Part shown: one piece after another, positions 10,991 to 20,372 of the stretch
How positions within the stretch are numbered: position 1 is the stretch's first letter
How the letters are laid out: each line of letters begins with the position of its first letter
DNA from: Rubrivirga litoralis
Lineage (GTDB): Bacteria > Bacteroidota > Rhodothermia > Rhodothermales > Rubricoccaceae
Assembly (NCBI RefSeq): GCF_031846415.1
Contig: NZ_JAVRHT010000016.1
Coordinates: forward strand, 1-64,000
Direction: 5' to 3'
DNA: 64,000 bases
The notes under the pieces: model-generated
Told to the model about the DNA's origin: nothing
The model's input: the letters and a program-made list of their open reading frames with translations, nothing else
The model's database searches: none
Translations under genes and position numbers: made by a program

Positions 10991-12112
10991 TCACGCGTCG
11001 CCCGCGGCCACGCCCTCGGCCTCCAGGACGGCGGCGAGGGCGTCCTGGAACGCCCGGTTCTCGCTAGCGGTGCCGACCGATGCGCGCGCCCAGCCGGGGC
11101 GCCCGTCGCGGCCCGCGAGGGCGGGGTAGCCCGTCACGTTGCGGACGAGCACGCCCCGCTCGGCCATCCGCGCGATGAGGTCGGGGACTGCGAGCGGCGT
11201 GCGGAAGAGGAAAAAGTTGGCGGCGCCCGGGAGCACCTCGACGCCGTCCAACCGCCCCGCCCACGCCTCCAGGCGCGCGCGCTCGGCCTTCATCTCGGCC
11301 ACGCGCTCGGCTACGAGGTCGGCGTGGTCGAGGGCGGCCAGGCCGATCGCCTCGCCCAGACGGTCGATGAGGAACGGCACGCGGGACTTCTCGATCTCGG
11401 CGATAAGGGCGGGGTGGCCCGCCATCATGCCTAAGCGGACGCCCGCGAGCCCGAGCGCCTTCGAGAACGTCCGCAGGACGAGCACGTTGGCGTGGTCCTT
11501 CAGCAGGTCGGTGGCCGTCGGGCCGTCGAGGAACTCGTGGTACGCCTCGTCGATGACGAGCACGCCGGGGACGCCGGCTGCCAGCCGCTCCAGGTCGGCG
11601 TGGGCGATCGCCTGCCCCGTCGGGTTGTTCGGCGTGGTCACGACCGTGAGCGGGGCGGACGTCCGCTGCGCGGCCTCCAGGATGGCGTCCGGGTCGTGCC
11701 GCAGGTCCGGGCCGGCGGGGACGTCCACGATGTCGGCCGCGTGCATCCGGGCGACGCTCGCGTAGAGCGCGAACATCGGGCTTGGGAGCACGACCGGCGT
11801 CCCGCGGTCGAGGAAGCACAGGGCCAGCGTCTGCGCGAGCTCGTTCGATCCCCGCCCGACGATGACGCTGCCCTCGGGGAGCCCGTTCTGCGCCTCCAGC
11901 GCCGCGACCAGCCGGTGCGGCCGGTCGTCGGGGTAGCGGTTCCACGGCGACTCGCCAAAGTGGTCGAGCGCGGCCCGCTTCATCTCGTCGGGGAGGTCGT
12001 ACGGGCTCTCGTTCTGGTCCAGCTTGGCCGCCGCCTCTACGGTCGTGGGCACGCGGTACACCGTCTCGGCACGGACGGCGGGGCGGACGAGATCAACGGG
12101 CGGGGTGGGCAT
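10991..12112 (-). CDS. hisC: Histidinol-phosphate aminotransferase
   Basis: This PLP-dependent fold type I enzyme converts imidazole acetol phosphate and glutamate to histidinol phosphate in histidine synthesis. I choose the ATG at 12112 (MPTPPVDLVRPAV), giving 373 residues; the open frame upstream of it is a shadow of hisD. Visible motifs are LDQNESPYDLP, GRGSNELAQT, TTPNNPTGQ, the Asp of VIDEAYHEF and the PLP-lysine context TFSKALGLAG. It follows hisD on the same strand after 50 bp, which suggests a hisDC operon. The spacer and the hisD 3' end contain an inverted GTAC-word repeat. Confidence 0.95.
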   Translation of the reverse strand: MPTPPVDLVRPAVRAETVYRVPTTVEAAAKLDQNESPYDLPDEMKRAALDHFGESPWNRYPDDRPHRLVAALEAQNGLPEGSVIVGRGSNELAQTLALCFLDRGTPVVLPSPMFALYASVARMHAADIVDVPAGPDLRHDPDAILEAAQRTSAPLTVVTTPNNPTGQAIAHADLERLAAGVPGVLVIDEAYHEFLDGPTATDLLKDHANVLVLRTFSKALGLAGVRLGMMAGHPALIAEIEKSRVPFLIDRLGEAIGLAALDHADLVAERVAEMKAERARLEAWAGRLDGVEVLPGAANFFLFRTPLAVPDLIARMAERGVLVRNVTGYPALAGRDGRPGWARASVGTASENRAFQDALAAVLEAEGVAAGDA

Positions 12113-12117
12113 CGGGG

Positions 12118-12208
12118 TGGGGGTACAGGGTGCGGGGTACCGGGTACAGGTGGAGAGTGGCGCTACGCTTCGGCGGCCGTACCTCGTACCTCGTACCCCG
12201 TACCTGGA
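12118..12208. repeat. Inverted GTAC-word repeat across the hisD stop codon
   Basis: The plus strand reads repeated GGGTAC/GGGGTACC words at about 12120-12150 and repeated CGTACCTCGTACC words at 12178-12205. The second block encodes the last residues of HisD, so the array straddles its stop. The two blocks are mutually complementary and could pair in the hisD-hisC transcript. Confidence 0.5.
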
Positions 12209-13491
12209 TCGAGCCGCAAGCGAACGGCGAGGGCGTGGGCGTCGAGCCCTTCGGCTTCGGCGAGGCGGGCGATGGCCTCGCCGGTCTGCGCCAGGCGCGC
12301 GGCCGAGTAGCGGAGCACGGACTGCCGGCGCAGGAACACGCCCACGCCGAGCGCCGACGCGAACCGGGCCGTGCCGCCGGTCGGGAGCACGTGGTTGGGG
12401 CCGGCGAAGTAGTCGCCGACGGGCTCGGGCGAGTGCGGGCCGAGAAAGACGGCGCCGGCGTGCCGGACCTGCGCCCACAGCGCCTCGGCGTCGTCCGACA
12501 GGATGACGAGGTGCTCCGGCGCCAGCTCGTCGACGCACGCGACGGCCTCGTCCATCGTCTCGGTCACGATCGCGGCGCCGTAGGCCGGGACGGACTCGCG
12601 GAGCACGTAGGCGCGGGGGAGCGTGGGGACGAGGCGTTCGACCTCGGCCTGGACCGCCTCGGCGAGCGACAGGGACGGCGTGACGAGGACGGCGCTCGCG
12701 CGGCCGTCGTGCTCGGCCTGCGCGAGCAGGTCGGCCGCCGCGAACGTCGGGTCCGCGTCGGCGTCGGCCAGCACGACGACCTCGGAGGGGCCGGCGACCG
12801 AGTCGATCCCGACCTGCCCGACGACGAGCTTTTTGGCCGTCGCCACATATGCGTTGCCCGGCCCCACGACCACGTCGACGCGCGGGACCGTCTCGGTCCC
12901 GAACGCGAGCGCGGCGACGGCCTGCGCCCCGCCCACGGCGTAGACGTGCTCGACGCCGAGGAGCCGCGCCGTCGCCATCACGAGCGGGTGCGGCCGCCCG
13001 TCCGGCCCCGGCGGGCTGCACAGGTGGAGCTCGCCGACGCCGGCCACGAGCGCGGGCACGGCGTTCATGACCACGCTCGACGGGAGCGGGGCGGTCCCGG
13101 CCGGCACGTAGAGCCCGGCGCGGTCGACCGGCATCACGCGCTGGCCGTACGCCACGCCGTCGCCGTCGTCGCGCATCCACGACGCCGGCATCTCGGCCTC
13201 GTGGAACCGGCGGACGTTCGCGGCGGCCGCCTCCAGCGTCTCGCGCAAGCCGGCGTCGAGCGCGTCGAGCGCTGCGTCCAGCTCGTCCGCCGTCGCCTTG
13301 AGCGGGGCGGGGCGGACGCCGTCGAACCGCTCGGTCAGGTCCAGGAGCGCCGCGTCGCCCCGCCCGCGCACGTCGTCGAGGATCGCGCGGACGGCGGCCT
13401 CGACGGCGTCGTCGAACACGGCGCGCCGGTCGAGCACGGCCGCGAGGCGGTCGCGGCGCTCGGCGTAGGGGACGATCGGGAGCAACGGCAT
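12163..13491 (-). CDS. hisD: Histidinol dehydrogenase
   Basis: HisD performs the last two NAD-dependent oxidations from L-histidinol to L-histidine and needs a bound zinc. The 442-residue protein has the glycine-rich PGNAYVATAKK segment, AGPSEVVVLAD, and the catalytic ELAPEHL with nearby zinc ligands; the C-terminal HALAVRLRLD is usual. The last dozen residues (from PGTGYEVRGT) are encoded by a GTAC-word microsatellite and are probably an expansion. A TAGGTTCG promoter-like box ends only 4 nt upstream of the ATG, so transcripts may be leaderless. Confidence 0.96.
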   Translation of the reverse strand: MPLLPIVPYAERRDRLAAVLDRRAVFDDAVEAAVRAILDDVRGRGDAALLDLTERFDGVRPAPLKATADELDAALDALDAGLRETLEAAAANVRRFHEAEMPASWMRDDGDGVAYGQRVMPVDRAGLYVPAGTAPLPSSVVMNAVPALVAGVGELHLCSPPGPDGRPHPLVMATARLLGVEHVYAVGGAQAVAALAFGTETVPRVDVVVGPGNAYVATAKKLVVGQVGIDSVAGPSEVVVLADADADPTFAAADLLAQAEHDGRASAVLVTPSLSLAEAVQAEVERLVPTLPRAYVLRESVPAYGAAIVTETMDEAVACVDELAPEHLVILSDDAEALWAQVRHAGAVFLGPHSPEPVGDYFAGPNHVLPTGGTARFASALGVGVFLRRQSVLRYSAARLAQTGEAIARLAEAEGLDAHALAVRLRLDPGTGYEVRGTAAEA

Positions 13492-13495
13492 CGAA

Positions 13496-13503
13496 CGAAC
13501 CTA
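13496..13503 (-). promoter_or_regulatory. Candidate -7 box abutting hisD
   Basis: On the minus strand TAGGTTCG ends four bases before the hisD ATG. It matches the TAnnTT core seen before other genes in the window. If used, the mRNA would begin at or next to the start codon. No clear -33 TTG is present. Confidence 0.3.
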
Positions 13504-13635
13504 CCGCCCCGCCTGCGGGCGGGGCGCGAGGAGATCGAGGAGAGGGCCGCCACCCCGCCCCGCCCAGACTGCGAGTGGGGCGGTGCGGGCGGGGTGGTCT
13601 TGGGCGGGCGGGGCGGTCTCGGGCGCGTCTGCCCG

Positions 13636-16600
13636 CTACGCCTCCTCCGCCTCCGGCTCGTCCTCCTCTACGTCGTCCGTGTCGTCGTCGTCGTCGCCAC
13701 TCACGAGCGCGTCGAGGTCGATGGGGCGCACGTCGAGGCCCGCCCCGCCCGCGCGTGCGAGCTCCTCGGCGAGGAACGGGGCCGTCGGGCTGTCGGCGTC
13801 CGCGAGCCCTTCGGGCGGACCGGCGTAGAGCAGGTGGCCGCCGCCCGCCCCGCCCTCCGGCCCCAGGTCGAGGACCCAGTCGGCCTGCTTGGCCACGTCC
13901 ATGTTGTGCTCGATGACGAGCACCGTGTTGCCCTTGTCGACGAGCGCCTGGAGCACGATGAGCAGGTGGCGGACGTCCTCGAAGTGGAGCCCCGTCGTGG
14001 GCTCGTCGAGGATGTAGAGCGTCTGGCCCGTGCCCGGCCGCGAGAGCTCCTTCGACAGCTTGATCCGCTGCGCCTCCCCGCCCGAGAGCGTCGTCGCCTG
14101 CTGGCCCAGCCGGATGTAGCCCAGGCCGACGGCGTCGAGCGTGCGGAGCTTGCGCGCGATTCGCGGCACGGCGCCCAAAAACTCCAGGGCCTCCGACACC
14201 GGCATCTCCAGCACTTCCGCGATGTTCTTGCCCTTGTAGCGGACGGCCAGCGTTTCGGCGTTATAGCGCTGCCCCTTGCACGTCTCGCACTCGACGTAAA
14301 CGTCGGGGAGGAAGTTCATCTCCAGCTTCACGATGCCGGCCCCCTTGCACGTCTCGCACCGCCCGCCCTTGACGTTGAACGAGAACCGGCCCGGCTTGTA
14401 GCCGCGGATCTCGGACTCGGGCAGCCGCGCGAACAGGTCGCGGATGAGCGTGAACAGGCCCGTGTAGGTCGCCGGGTTCGACCGCGGCGTGCGCCCGATC
14501 GGGCTCTGGTCGATGACGATCGTCTTGTCCAGGTGCTCCAGGCCCTCGACCTCGCGGTACGGGAGCGGGACGGCCGTCGCGTTGTGGAAGTGCGACGACA
14601 GGATCGGGGCGAGCGTCTGGTTGACGAGCGACGACTTGCCCGAGCCGCTCACGCCCGTGACCACGGTCAGCGTGCCCAGCGGGACCTCGACGGTCACGTC
14701 CTTGAGGTTGTGGCCGCGCGCGCCCTCCAGCCGCAGCACGTTGCCCGTCCCCGTCCGGCGCTCGCTCGGGGCCGGCGTGGGCACGGCGCGGAGGCCGGAG
14801 AGGTAGGCCGTCGTGAGCGACGCGGGCGGGGCGCCGTCGCCCGACACGTCGGCGATCTGGGACGGCGGGCCGGCCGCGAGCAGCTTGCCGCCGAACTCGC
14901 CGGCGCCCGGCCCCAGGTCGACCACGAAGTCGGCCGCCTCGATCATCTCGCGGTCGTGCTCGACCACGAGGACGGAGTTGCCCAGGTCGCGGAGCGCCGT
15001 CAGCGACGCGATGAGCTTGGCGTTGTCGCGCGGGTGGAGCCCGATGGACGGCTCGTCGAGCACGTAGAGCACGCCCGTCAGCTGCGTCCCGATCTGGGTC
15101 GCCAGCCGAATCCGCTGCGACTCCCCGCCCGAGAGCGTGCGGGCGGGGCGGTCGAGCGTGAGGTAGTCCAGGCCGACGTTGAGAAGGAAGTCCAGGCGCT
15201 CGCAGATCTCCTTGACGACCGGCCCGCCGATCGTCTCCTGCCGGCCCTCCAGCTCCAGACCCTCGAACCACGCGCGGAGCGCGCGGAGGTCGAGCTGCAC
15301 GAGGTCCGCGATGCTCTGGTCGCCCTCGTAGGTGTGCGTGTTGCCGATCCGGTAGCTCAGCGACTCCGGCTTGAGGCGGCCGCCGCCGCAGACGCCGCAC
15401 GGGAGGAGCCGCATGAACGCCTCGGCCCACTGGCGCTGCGTCTTCGATGAGGCGTTGTCCAGCGTGTGCTGGACGTGCCCGTAGACGCCGCCGTAGCGGT
15501 GCTGGTAGACGACCTCGCGGCCCTTGTACTTGTAGGCGATGTCGAACTGCTCGTCGCCCGCCCCGCCCAGGAGCACGCCGCGCTGGGCGTCGGTGAGGTC
15601 GCGGATGGGCGTCTCGAAGTCGAACCCGTAGACCTCGGCGACGGCGCGGAGCTGGCTAAAGACCCACACGTCCTTGGGCTTGCCCAGCGCCGCCACCCCG
15701 CCCTGGGCGATGGTTTTGGCGTCGTCGGGGACCACGAGGCCGGGGTCGATCTCCTTGCGCACGCCCAACCCGTTGCACGCCGGGCACGCGCCGTAGGGGC
15801 TGTTGAAGCTGAACGTGTTGGGCGAGGGGTCCTCATAGCTCAGCCCGTCCTCGGGGGCCGTGAGGTGGCGCGAGAACAGGACGTCGCCGGGCTCGACTAC
15901 CACCCCGCCCGCAGCCGCCCCGCCCCCGCCGTCCGCGGGCGGGGCGGGCACGCGGTCGACCTGGGCGATGAGCGTGCCGCCGCCCATGCCGAGCGCGATC
16001 TCGGCCGCCTGCGCCACGCGCGGCCGGATGCCGTCTTTGACGACGAGCCGGTCGACGACGACCTCGACGTCGTGGATCGCGTAGCGGTCGAGCTGCATGC
16101 CCTTCTCGATCTCGCGGACCTCGCCGTCGGCGCGGACGCGCGAGAACCCCTGCTTGGCGACTTGCTCGAAGAGGTCGCGGTAGTGCCCTTTTCGCCCGCG
16201 CACGACCGGCGCCAGGATCTGCACGCGCGTGCCCTCGGGGAAGGCGGCGATGGCGTCGATGATCTCGTCGTCCGACTGCCGCCGCATGGGCCGGCCCGAC
16301 TTGTACGAATACGCCTCGGCGGCGCGGGCGTAGAGGAGCCGGAGAAAGTCGTAGATCTCCGTCACCGTGCCGACCGTCGAGCGCGGATTGCGGCTCACGG
16401 TCTTCTGCTCGATGGCGATGACCGGCGAGAGCCCGTCGATAAAGTCGACGTCCGGCCGCTCCATGACGCCCAGGAACTGGCGCGCGTAGCTGGAGAGCGA
16501 CTCCATGTAGCGCCGCTGGCCCTCGGCGTAGATCGTGTCGAACGCGAGCGACGACTTGCCGCTCCCCGACAGGCCGGTCACGACTACGAGCTCGTTGCGG

Positions 16601-16668
16601 GGGATGTCGAGGTCGACGCCTTGGAGGTTGTGCTCGCGGGCGCCGCGGATCAGGATGCTGTCGTCCAC
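13636..16668 (-). CDS. uvrA: Excinuclease ABC subunit A
   Basis: UvrA is the damage-sensing ATPase dimer of nucleotide excision repair. No ATG precedes the conserved DSILIRGAREHNLQGV, so I choose the GTG at 16668, giving 1010 residues; upstream frame sequence is composition noise. There are two ABC modules, each with Walker A (GLSGSGKSS; GVSGSGKSS) and LSGGE(S/A)QR signatures. Zinc module 2 has CETCKGAG...CETCKGQ. In zinc module 1 only the second pair (CPACNG) remains, as I recall for Bacteroidota UvrA. A Pro/Ala/Gly insert made of two motif copies lies just before that module. The C-terminus is an acidic tail. Confidence 0.95.
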   Translation of the reverse strand: MDDSILIRGAREHNLQGVDLDIPRNELVVVTGLSGSGKSSLAFDTIYAEGQRRYMESLSSYARQFLGVMERPDVDFIDGLSPVIAIEQKTVSRNPRSTVGTVTEIYDFLRLLYARAAEAYSYKSGRPMRRQSDDEIIDAIAAFPEGTRVQILAPVVRGRKGHYRDLFEQVAKQGFSRVRADGEVREIEKGMQLDRYAIHDVEVVVDRLVVKDGIRPRVAQAAEIALGMGGGTLIAQVDRVPAPPADGGGGAAAGGVVVEPGDVLFSRHLTAPEDGLSYEDPSPNTFSFNSPYGACPACNGLGVRKEIDPGLVVPDDAKTIAQGGVAALGKPKDVWVFSQLRAVAEVYGFDFETPIRDLTDAQRGVLLGGAGDEQFDIAYKYKGREVVYQHRYGGVYGHVQHTLDNASSKTQRQWAEAFMRLLPCGVCGGGRLKPESLSYRIGNTHTYEGDQSIADLVQLDLRALRAWFEGLELEGRQETIGGPVVKEICERLDFLLNVGLDYLTLDRPARTLSGGESQRIRLATQIGTQLTGVLYVLDEPSIGLHPRDNAKLIASLTALRDLGNSVLVVEHDREMIEAADFVVDLGPGAGEFGGKLLAAGPPSQIADVSGDGAPPASLTTAYLSGLRAVPTPAPSERRTGTGNVLRLEGARGHNLKDVTVEVPLGTLTVVTGVSGSGKSSLVNQTLAPILSSHFHNATAVPLPYREVEGLEHLDKTIVIDQSPIGRTPRSNPATYTGLFTLIRDLFARLPESEIRGYKPGRFSFNVKGGRCETCKGAGIVKLEMNFLPDVYVECETCKGQRYNAETLAVRYKGKNIAEVLEMPVSEALEFLGAVPRIARKLRTLDAVGLGYIRLGQQATTLSGGEAQRIKLSKELSRPGTGQTLYILDEPTTGLHFEDVRHLLIVLQALVDKGNTVLVIEHNMDVAKQADWVLDLGPEGGAGGGHLLYAGPPEGLADADSPTAPFLAEELARAGGAGLDVRPIDLDALVSGDDDDDTDDVEEDEPEAEEA

Positions 16669-17130
16669 GGGGTTGGGCTGGGCCAGATCGGGGGCTACAC
16701 GCCGCCCTACCCTGCCGTTCCACCCCGCCCGCCGGGTCCGCTGTCGGGCGGGGCGGGCAGAGCAAGGCGGGCCGGGGGCGGGGCGGCCTGGGAGAACGGG
16801 GCGGGGCGGCCCACGAGTACCGCCGCCCGGTGACGACGCTGTGACATCGGCCGGCCCGGCGGGTCCGCCCCACCCGACGCGAGCGGCGCAACGCGCGGGC
16901 GGGGCGGCCCGCGGCGTCCGCCCCGCCCCGCCCTCAGGAAGCGGCGCGGTGCACCGCTCTACTCCACGCGGGCGGGGTGGACCAGCGCGAGCGGCGAGCG
17001 GACGATGACCGCCCCGCCCTCCGGCGGACACGGCGAGCCGTGTCCCTACGACACGGCCCACCACCCCGCCCGACGCAGGCGGGCCTGCCGGGCGGGGCGG
17101 CCTGACCCACCGACTTAATAACTTACTGAC
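16669..17130. other. Intergenic desert packed with the iterated motif
   Basis: No gene is visible. Between about 16720 and 17140 I count around ten full or near-full copies of GGGCGGGGYGG in both orientations. A REP-like palindrome GGACACGGC-GA-GCCGTGTCC at 17026-17045, followed by CTACG, is embedded, and a short-word repeat (ACTTACTGACCTACC) abuts the downstream gene's stop at 17131. Confidence 0.6.
17026..17050. repeat. REP-like palindrome with CTACG flank
   Basis: GGACACGGC and GCCGTGTCC are inverted around GA, and CTACG follows. Copies at 33625, 33843 and 55431 share the GGACAC...GTGTCC frame, and the latter two also share the CTACG edge. Confidence 0.55.
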
Positions 17131-18285
17131 CTACCGCCCCACCCCGCTCGACACGACCGGCGCCTCGGCCGCCGTCTGCCAGTCCAACTCCGGCCACCAC
17201 CGCTCGGGCGGGGGCGGGGCGAACGGGAACACGCTCTCGCCCGGGCGCGGCACCACGATGGGCACGCCGGCGGCGTCCGCGGCCACGAGCGCCCGCTCGA
17301 CGGGCTCGGTCCACCCGTGGAGCGCGAGGTCGAACGTGCCCCAGTGGACCGGGAGCATGAGCCCGCCGCGGGCGTCCTGGACGGCGCGCACGGCCTGCTC
17401 CGGCCCCATGTGGATGTCGGCCCAGAGCGCGTTGTACGCACCGACCTCGACGAGCGTGGCGTCGAACGGCCCGAGCCGCCGGCCGACTTCGGCGAACGCC
17501 ACTTGGTACCCGCCGTCGCCCGTGACGTAGACGCGGCGGTCGCGTCCCAGGACGGCCCACCCGCACCACAGCGTCCGGTCGCGGTCGCCCAGCGTGCGGC
17601 CCGAAAAGTGGCGGGCCGGCGTGGCGACCACGCGGAGCCCGGCGACCGTCGCCTCCTCCCACCAGTCGAGCTCGGTGATCCGATCGGCCGGCACGCCCCA
17701 CGCCTCCAGGTGCGCGCCGACGCCGAGCGGGACCAGCCACCGCGGCACGCTCGGCACGAGCGCCCGGACGGTCTGCCAGTCGAGGTGGTCGTAGTGGTCG
17801 TGTGTGACGAGGACGGCGTCGAGCGAGGGGACCTGGTCGAGCGGGAGCGGCGGCTCGAAAAAGCGCCGGACCCCGAACGCCGCGCCCGGCGACGCCGTCG
17901 GGCTCCAGACGGGGTCCGTCAGGAGGCGCGCGCCCTCTACTTCCAGGAGCGCCGTCGAGTGGCCGAGCCACGTCACGCGGAGGTCCTGCGGGGCCGTGAA
18001 CGAGACGGCGCGGCGGGGCACCGTCGGGACCGCCCCGCCCGGGCGGCGGTCGGCGGCCCGGTCCGTCAGCCACGCCCACGCGGCCCCCAGCGAGGCGCCC
18101 ACGCGCGTGCCCTCGGGGTTCTGGAACCGGCCGTCCCGCCACTGCGGCGACCGCCGCATCCGGGCGAGCCGCTCGCCCTCGGGCGCGGCCCCGAACACGG
18201 GGTGGCGGAGGGCGGCGGCACCGGCGGCGACCGCCCCGCCCGCGAGGGCGGAGCCGACGAGCGTGCGACGAGCGAGAGGCGACAT
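17131..18285 (-). CDS. Metallo-beta-lactamase-fold hydrolase, Tat-type signal
   Basis: The 384-residue protein begins MSPLARRTLVGSALAGGA, a twin-arginine-like N-terminus, so export is likely. The zinc-binding THDHYDHLDW (HxHxDH) is in the middle, with further metal-ligand segments ARHFSGRT, VTGDGGY and PVHWGTFDLALH. This order matches the UlaG/NAPE-PLD-like branch that hydrolyses phosphodiesters or lactones; the substrate cannot be read from sequence. The chosen ATG is directly preceded by CCGCCCCGCCC, a pattern seen at many starts here. It lies downstream of the coupled DUF3857 genes but 128 bp away. Confidence 0.85.
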   Translation of the reverse strand: MSPLARRTLVGSALAGGAVAAGAAALRHPVFGAAPEGERLARMRRSPQWRDGRFQNPEGTRVGASLGAAWAWLTDRAADRRPGGAVPTVPRRAVSFTAPQDLRVTWLGHSTALLEVEGARLLTDPVWSPTASPGAAFGVRRFFEPPLPLDQVPSLDAVLVTHDHYDHLDWQTVRALVPSVPRWLVPLGVGAHLEAWGVPADRITELDWWEEATVAGLRVVATPARHFSGRTLGDRDRTLWCGWAVLGRDRRVYVTGDGGYQVAFAEVGRRLGPFDATLVEVGAYNALWADIHMGPEQAVRAVQDARGGLMLPVHWGTFDLALHGWTEPVERALVAADAAGVPIVVPRPGESVFPFAPPPPERWWPELDWQTAAEAPVVSSGVGR

Positions 18286-18413
18286 GGGCGGGGCGGTCGT
18301 GGAGGGCGGAACGGACCATCCTACGCACGCGGGCGGCGCCGCCCCGCCCAGCAGCGGACTCCACCGATTCTGCGCGGGCGGGGCGGCCAGGTCGGGGTGG
18401 GGCGGCGCCTGGA

Positions 18414-20372
18414 TTACCGCTCCGTTCGGAGGACGGCCTGCTCGGCGTCGGCGCGGGCGACGGCGGCGAAAAAGGTGCGCGCCTCGTCGTACGCCTCCGC
18501 CGGCAGGCGCGGCGTCTCCACGACGAGCTCGCGGACGACGACGAGCGCCCCGTCGTCCGCCGTCTCCGCCTCCAGACGGTAGCGCCCGGCCGGACTCACG
18601 ATCTGGACCGGCTCGGGGAGGCGGTGCACGGCGTAGCCCTCGGGGAGCACGAAGCGAACCGTGTCGCGCTCGGCCGAGGCCGACCCCAGCCACACCGGCT
18701 GCGTGCGCGCGTCCACGCGGGGCAGCGCCGGCGCCGCGCCCGCGAACGGGACGAGGCTGACCAGGAGCCGCCCGCCCGCCCGCCGCGCGGCGTGGGCGAT
18801 GCGGAGCCGCGCGCCGATCGTGATCTCGTCGGGCCGTTCGGCCGCGCCGGACAGGTCGAAGTCGAGGACGTCGAGGCTGGGGAGGCCCGTCACCTCGCGG
18901 AGCACGCCGGCGTGCTCGGCCGACGTGGTCCGGTCGAACGCGGCGAGGGCGTCGGCGCGCGGCTCGCCGCGCAGCGCCCACGCGACGTCGGCCTCCGCCC
19001 CGCCCCGCTCGTCGAGGCGCACGGTCGCCGTGCGGAGCGTCCGGTTGGCGTCGGGCGCGCTCACGGGCGTCTGGACAAGCTCGCCGCCGGTGTCGGTCAC
19101 GCGGAGGGCGGGGCGGCCCTCGGTAAAGGCGCCGAGGTGGTCGAAGGCGGCGTAGGGGCTCGTGCATTCGAGCCACGCCGCGCCCGTCCGAATCGGGGCC
19201 GTCCGCATCGGCAGTTCGGCCTCGTCGGGGAGCGCCACGCGGAGGACGACGTGATTGAACGCGTTGTCCGGAAAGTCCTCGGCGAGCGCTGAGCCGTGCT
19301 CGCCGGCCTCGACCAGGACCGGGTCGGACGCGATGCCGGCTTCGGCGAGCAGGGCCTGCATGTAGTTCGTGAGCGCCTTGCAGTCGCCGTAGCGCCGCTC
19401 GAACACATAAGCCGCGTCGAACGGCTGCCAGCCGCCCAGCCCGAGTTGGACGCTCACGTAGCGCGTCGTCTGCTGGAGGTGCCGGTACAGGCGCCGGGCC
19501 TTTTCGCGGTCCGTCGCTGCGCCCTCGATGATCTGGTGGACCGCGGCGCGGGCGGCCTCGGGGAGCGCCTGCCGGTCCTGCGACAGCCCGCCGTACCACG
19601 CCCCGAACGCGTCCCACGAGTCGAGCCGGCCCGGAGCGTCCCCGATTTCGAAGCGGTCGGTCCCCAGCCGGAGCTCGGGGAGCTGGTCCCACCACGGCGG
19701 CCCGAACGGCTCCGCCTCGGCGGCGGGGCGGTCGGCGAGGCCCCACGCGTAGCGGTCGCGCCCGCCCGACCGGACGCGGACGCCCTCGCCCAAGTCGCGC
19801 GTCCACGTCCGCACGAGCGCCTCGGACGGGACCTCGAGCCAGAACGCGGCCGACTCGACCGGGCGGCCCTCCGGCTGCGGCCGCCACGTCGGCCAGCCGA
19901 GGACGCCGCGGTGCTCGATCTCGTACGCCCACTCGACCGTGAACGGGTAGCGGTCGCCGTAGAGCTCGACGGAGCGGAGCCGGAGGTCCTCGTAGAGCGA
20001 CGTCAGCGCGCGGTCCTCGCCGTCGCGCCCGCCCGCCGTACCGACGACGCGGCCGTCCGCGTCGCGGAGCGTGCCCTCGACGCGGCGTAGGTCGCGGAAC
20101 CCGCCGTGGACGAGGCGGAGCGCCCCGGCCGCCTCCCGCCCCGCCGGCCCGAACGCCGTCGTCACCAGGCGCACGCGCGTCGTCGCGCGTCCGGGCGAGG
20201 CCACGTCGTATTCGGTCTCGTAGAGCCGGACGACGGCCGGAGCCCCGTCGGCGAACGCGGCGGTCTCGGGCGTGACGGCGAACGCGGCGTCCTGGGCGCG
20301 GGCGGGGAGGGCCGCGAAGAGCGCCGCGGCGAGGCACCACGCGGCAAACGTCAGTCGGGGCGGGGCGGTCAT
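18414..20372 (-). CDS. Exported DUF3857/transglutaminase-like protein (catalytic Cys present)
   Basis: The 652-residue protein has a cleavable signal peptide (to about residue 26, ARA-QDA), an N-terminal DUF3857 region, and a transglutaminase-like core with the catalytic-Cys motif RYGDCKALTNYMQALL and the histidine segment FNHVVLRV, followed by WLECTS. A beta-rich DUF3858-like tail ends the protein. It is known in Bacteroidota as a periplasmic family of unclear substrate. Its ATG overlaps the upstream gene's TGA (ATGA at 20372-20369), so the two are translationally coupled. Confidence 0.85.
   Translation of the reverse strand: MTAPPRLTFAAWCLAAALFAALPARAQDAAFAVTPETAAFADGAPAVVRLYETEYDVASPGRATTRVRLVTTAFGPAGREAAGALRLVHGGFRDLRRVEGTLRDADGRVVGTAGGRDGEDRALTSLYEDLRLRSVELYGDRYPFTVEWAYEIEHRGVLGWPTWRPQPEGRPVESAAFWLEVPSEALVRTWTRDLGEGVRVRSGGRDRYAWGLADRPAAEAEPFGPPWWDQLPELRLGTDRFEIGDAPGRLDSWDAFGAWYGGLSQDRQALPEAARAAVHQIIEGAATDREKARRLYRHLQQTTRYVSVQLGLGGWQPFDAAYVFERRYGDCKALTNYMQALLAEAGIASDPVLVEAGEHGSALAEDFPDNAFNHVVLRVALPDEAELPMRTAPIRTGAAWLECTSPYAAFDHLGAFTEGRPALRVTDTGGELVQTPVSAPDANRTLRTATVRLDERGGAEADVAWALRGEPRADALAAFDRTTSAEHAGVLREVTGLPSLDVLDFDLSGAAERPDEITIGARLRIAHAARRAGGRLLVSLVPFAGAAPALPRVDARTQPVWLGSASAERDTVRFVLPEGYAVHRLPEPVQIVSPAGRYRLEAETADDGALVVVRELVVETPRLPAEAYDEARTFFAAVARADAEQAVLRTER

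Noticed and set aside
12130..15450. Very long plus-strand open frame opposite hisC, hisD and uvrA
   Set aside because: GC-rich third positions suppress stop codons on the opposite strand; the translation is Arg/Asp/Val-rich noise with no domain and lies entirely antisense to certain genes.
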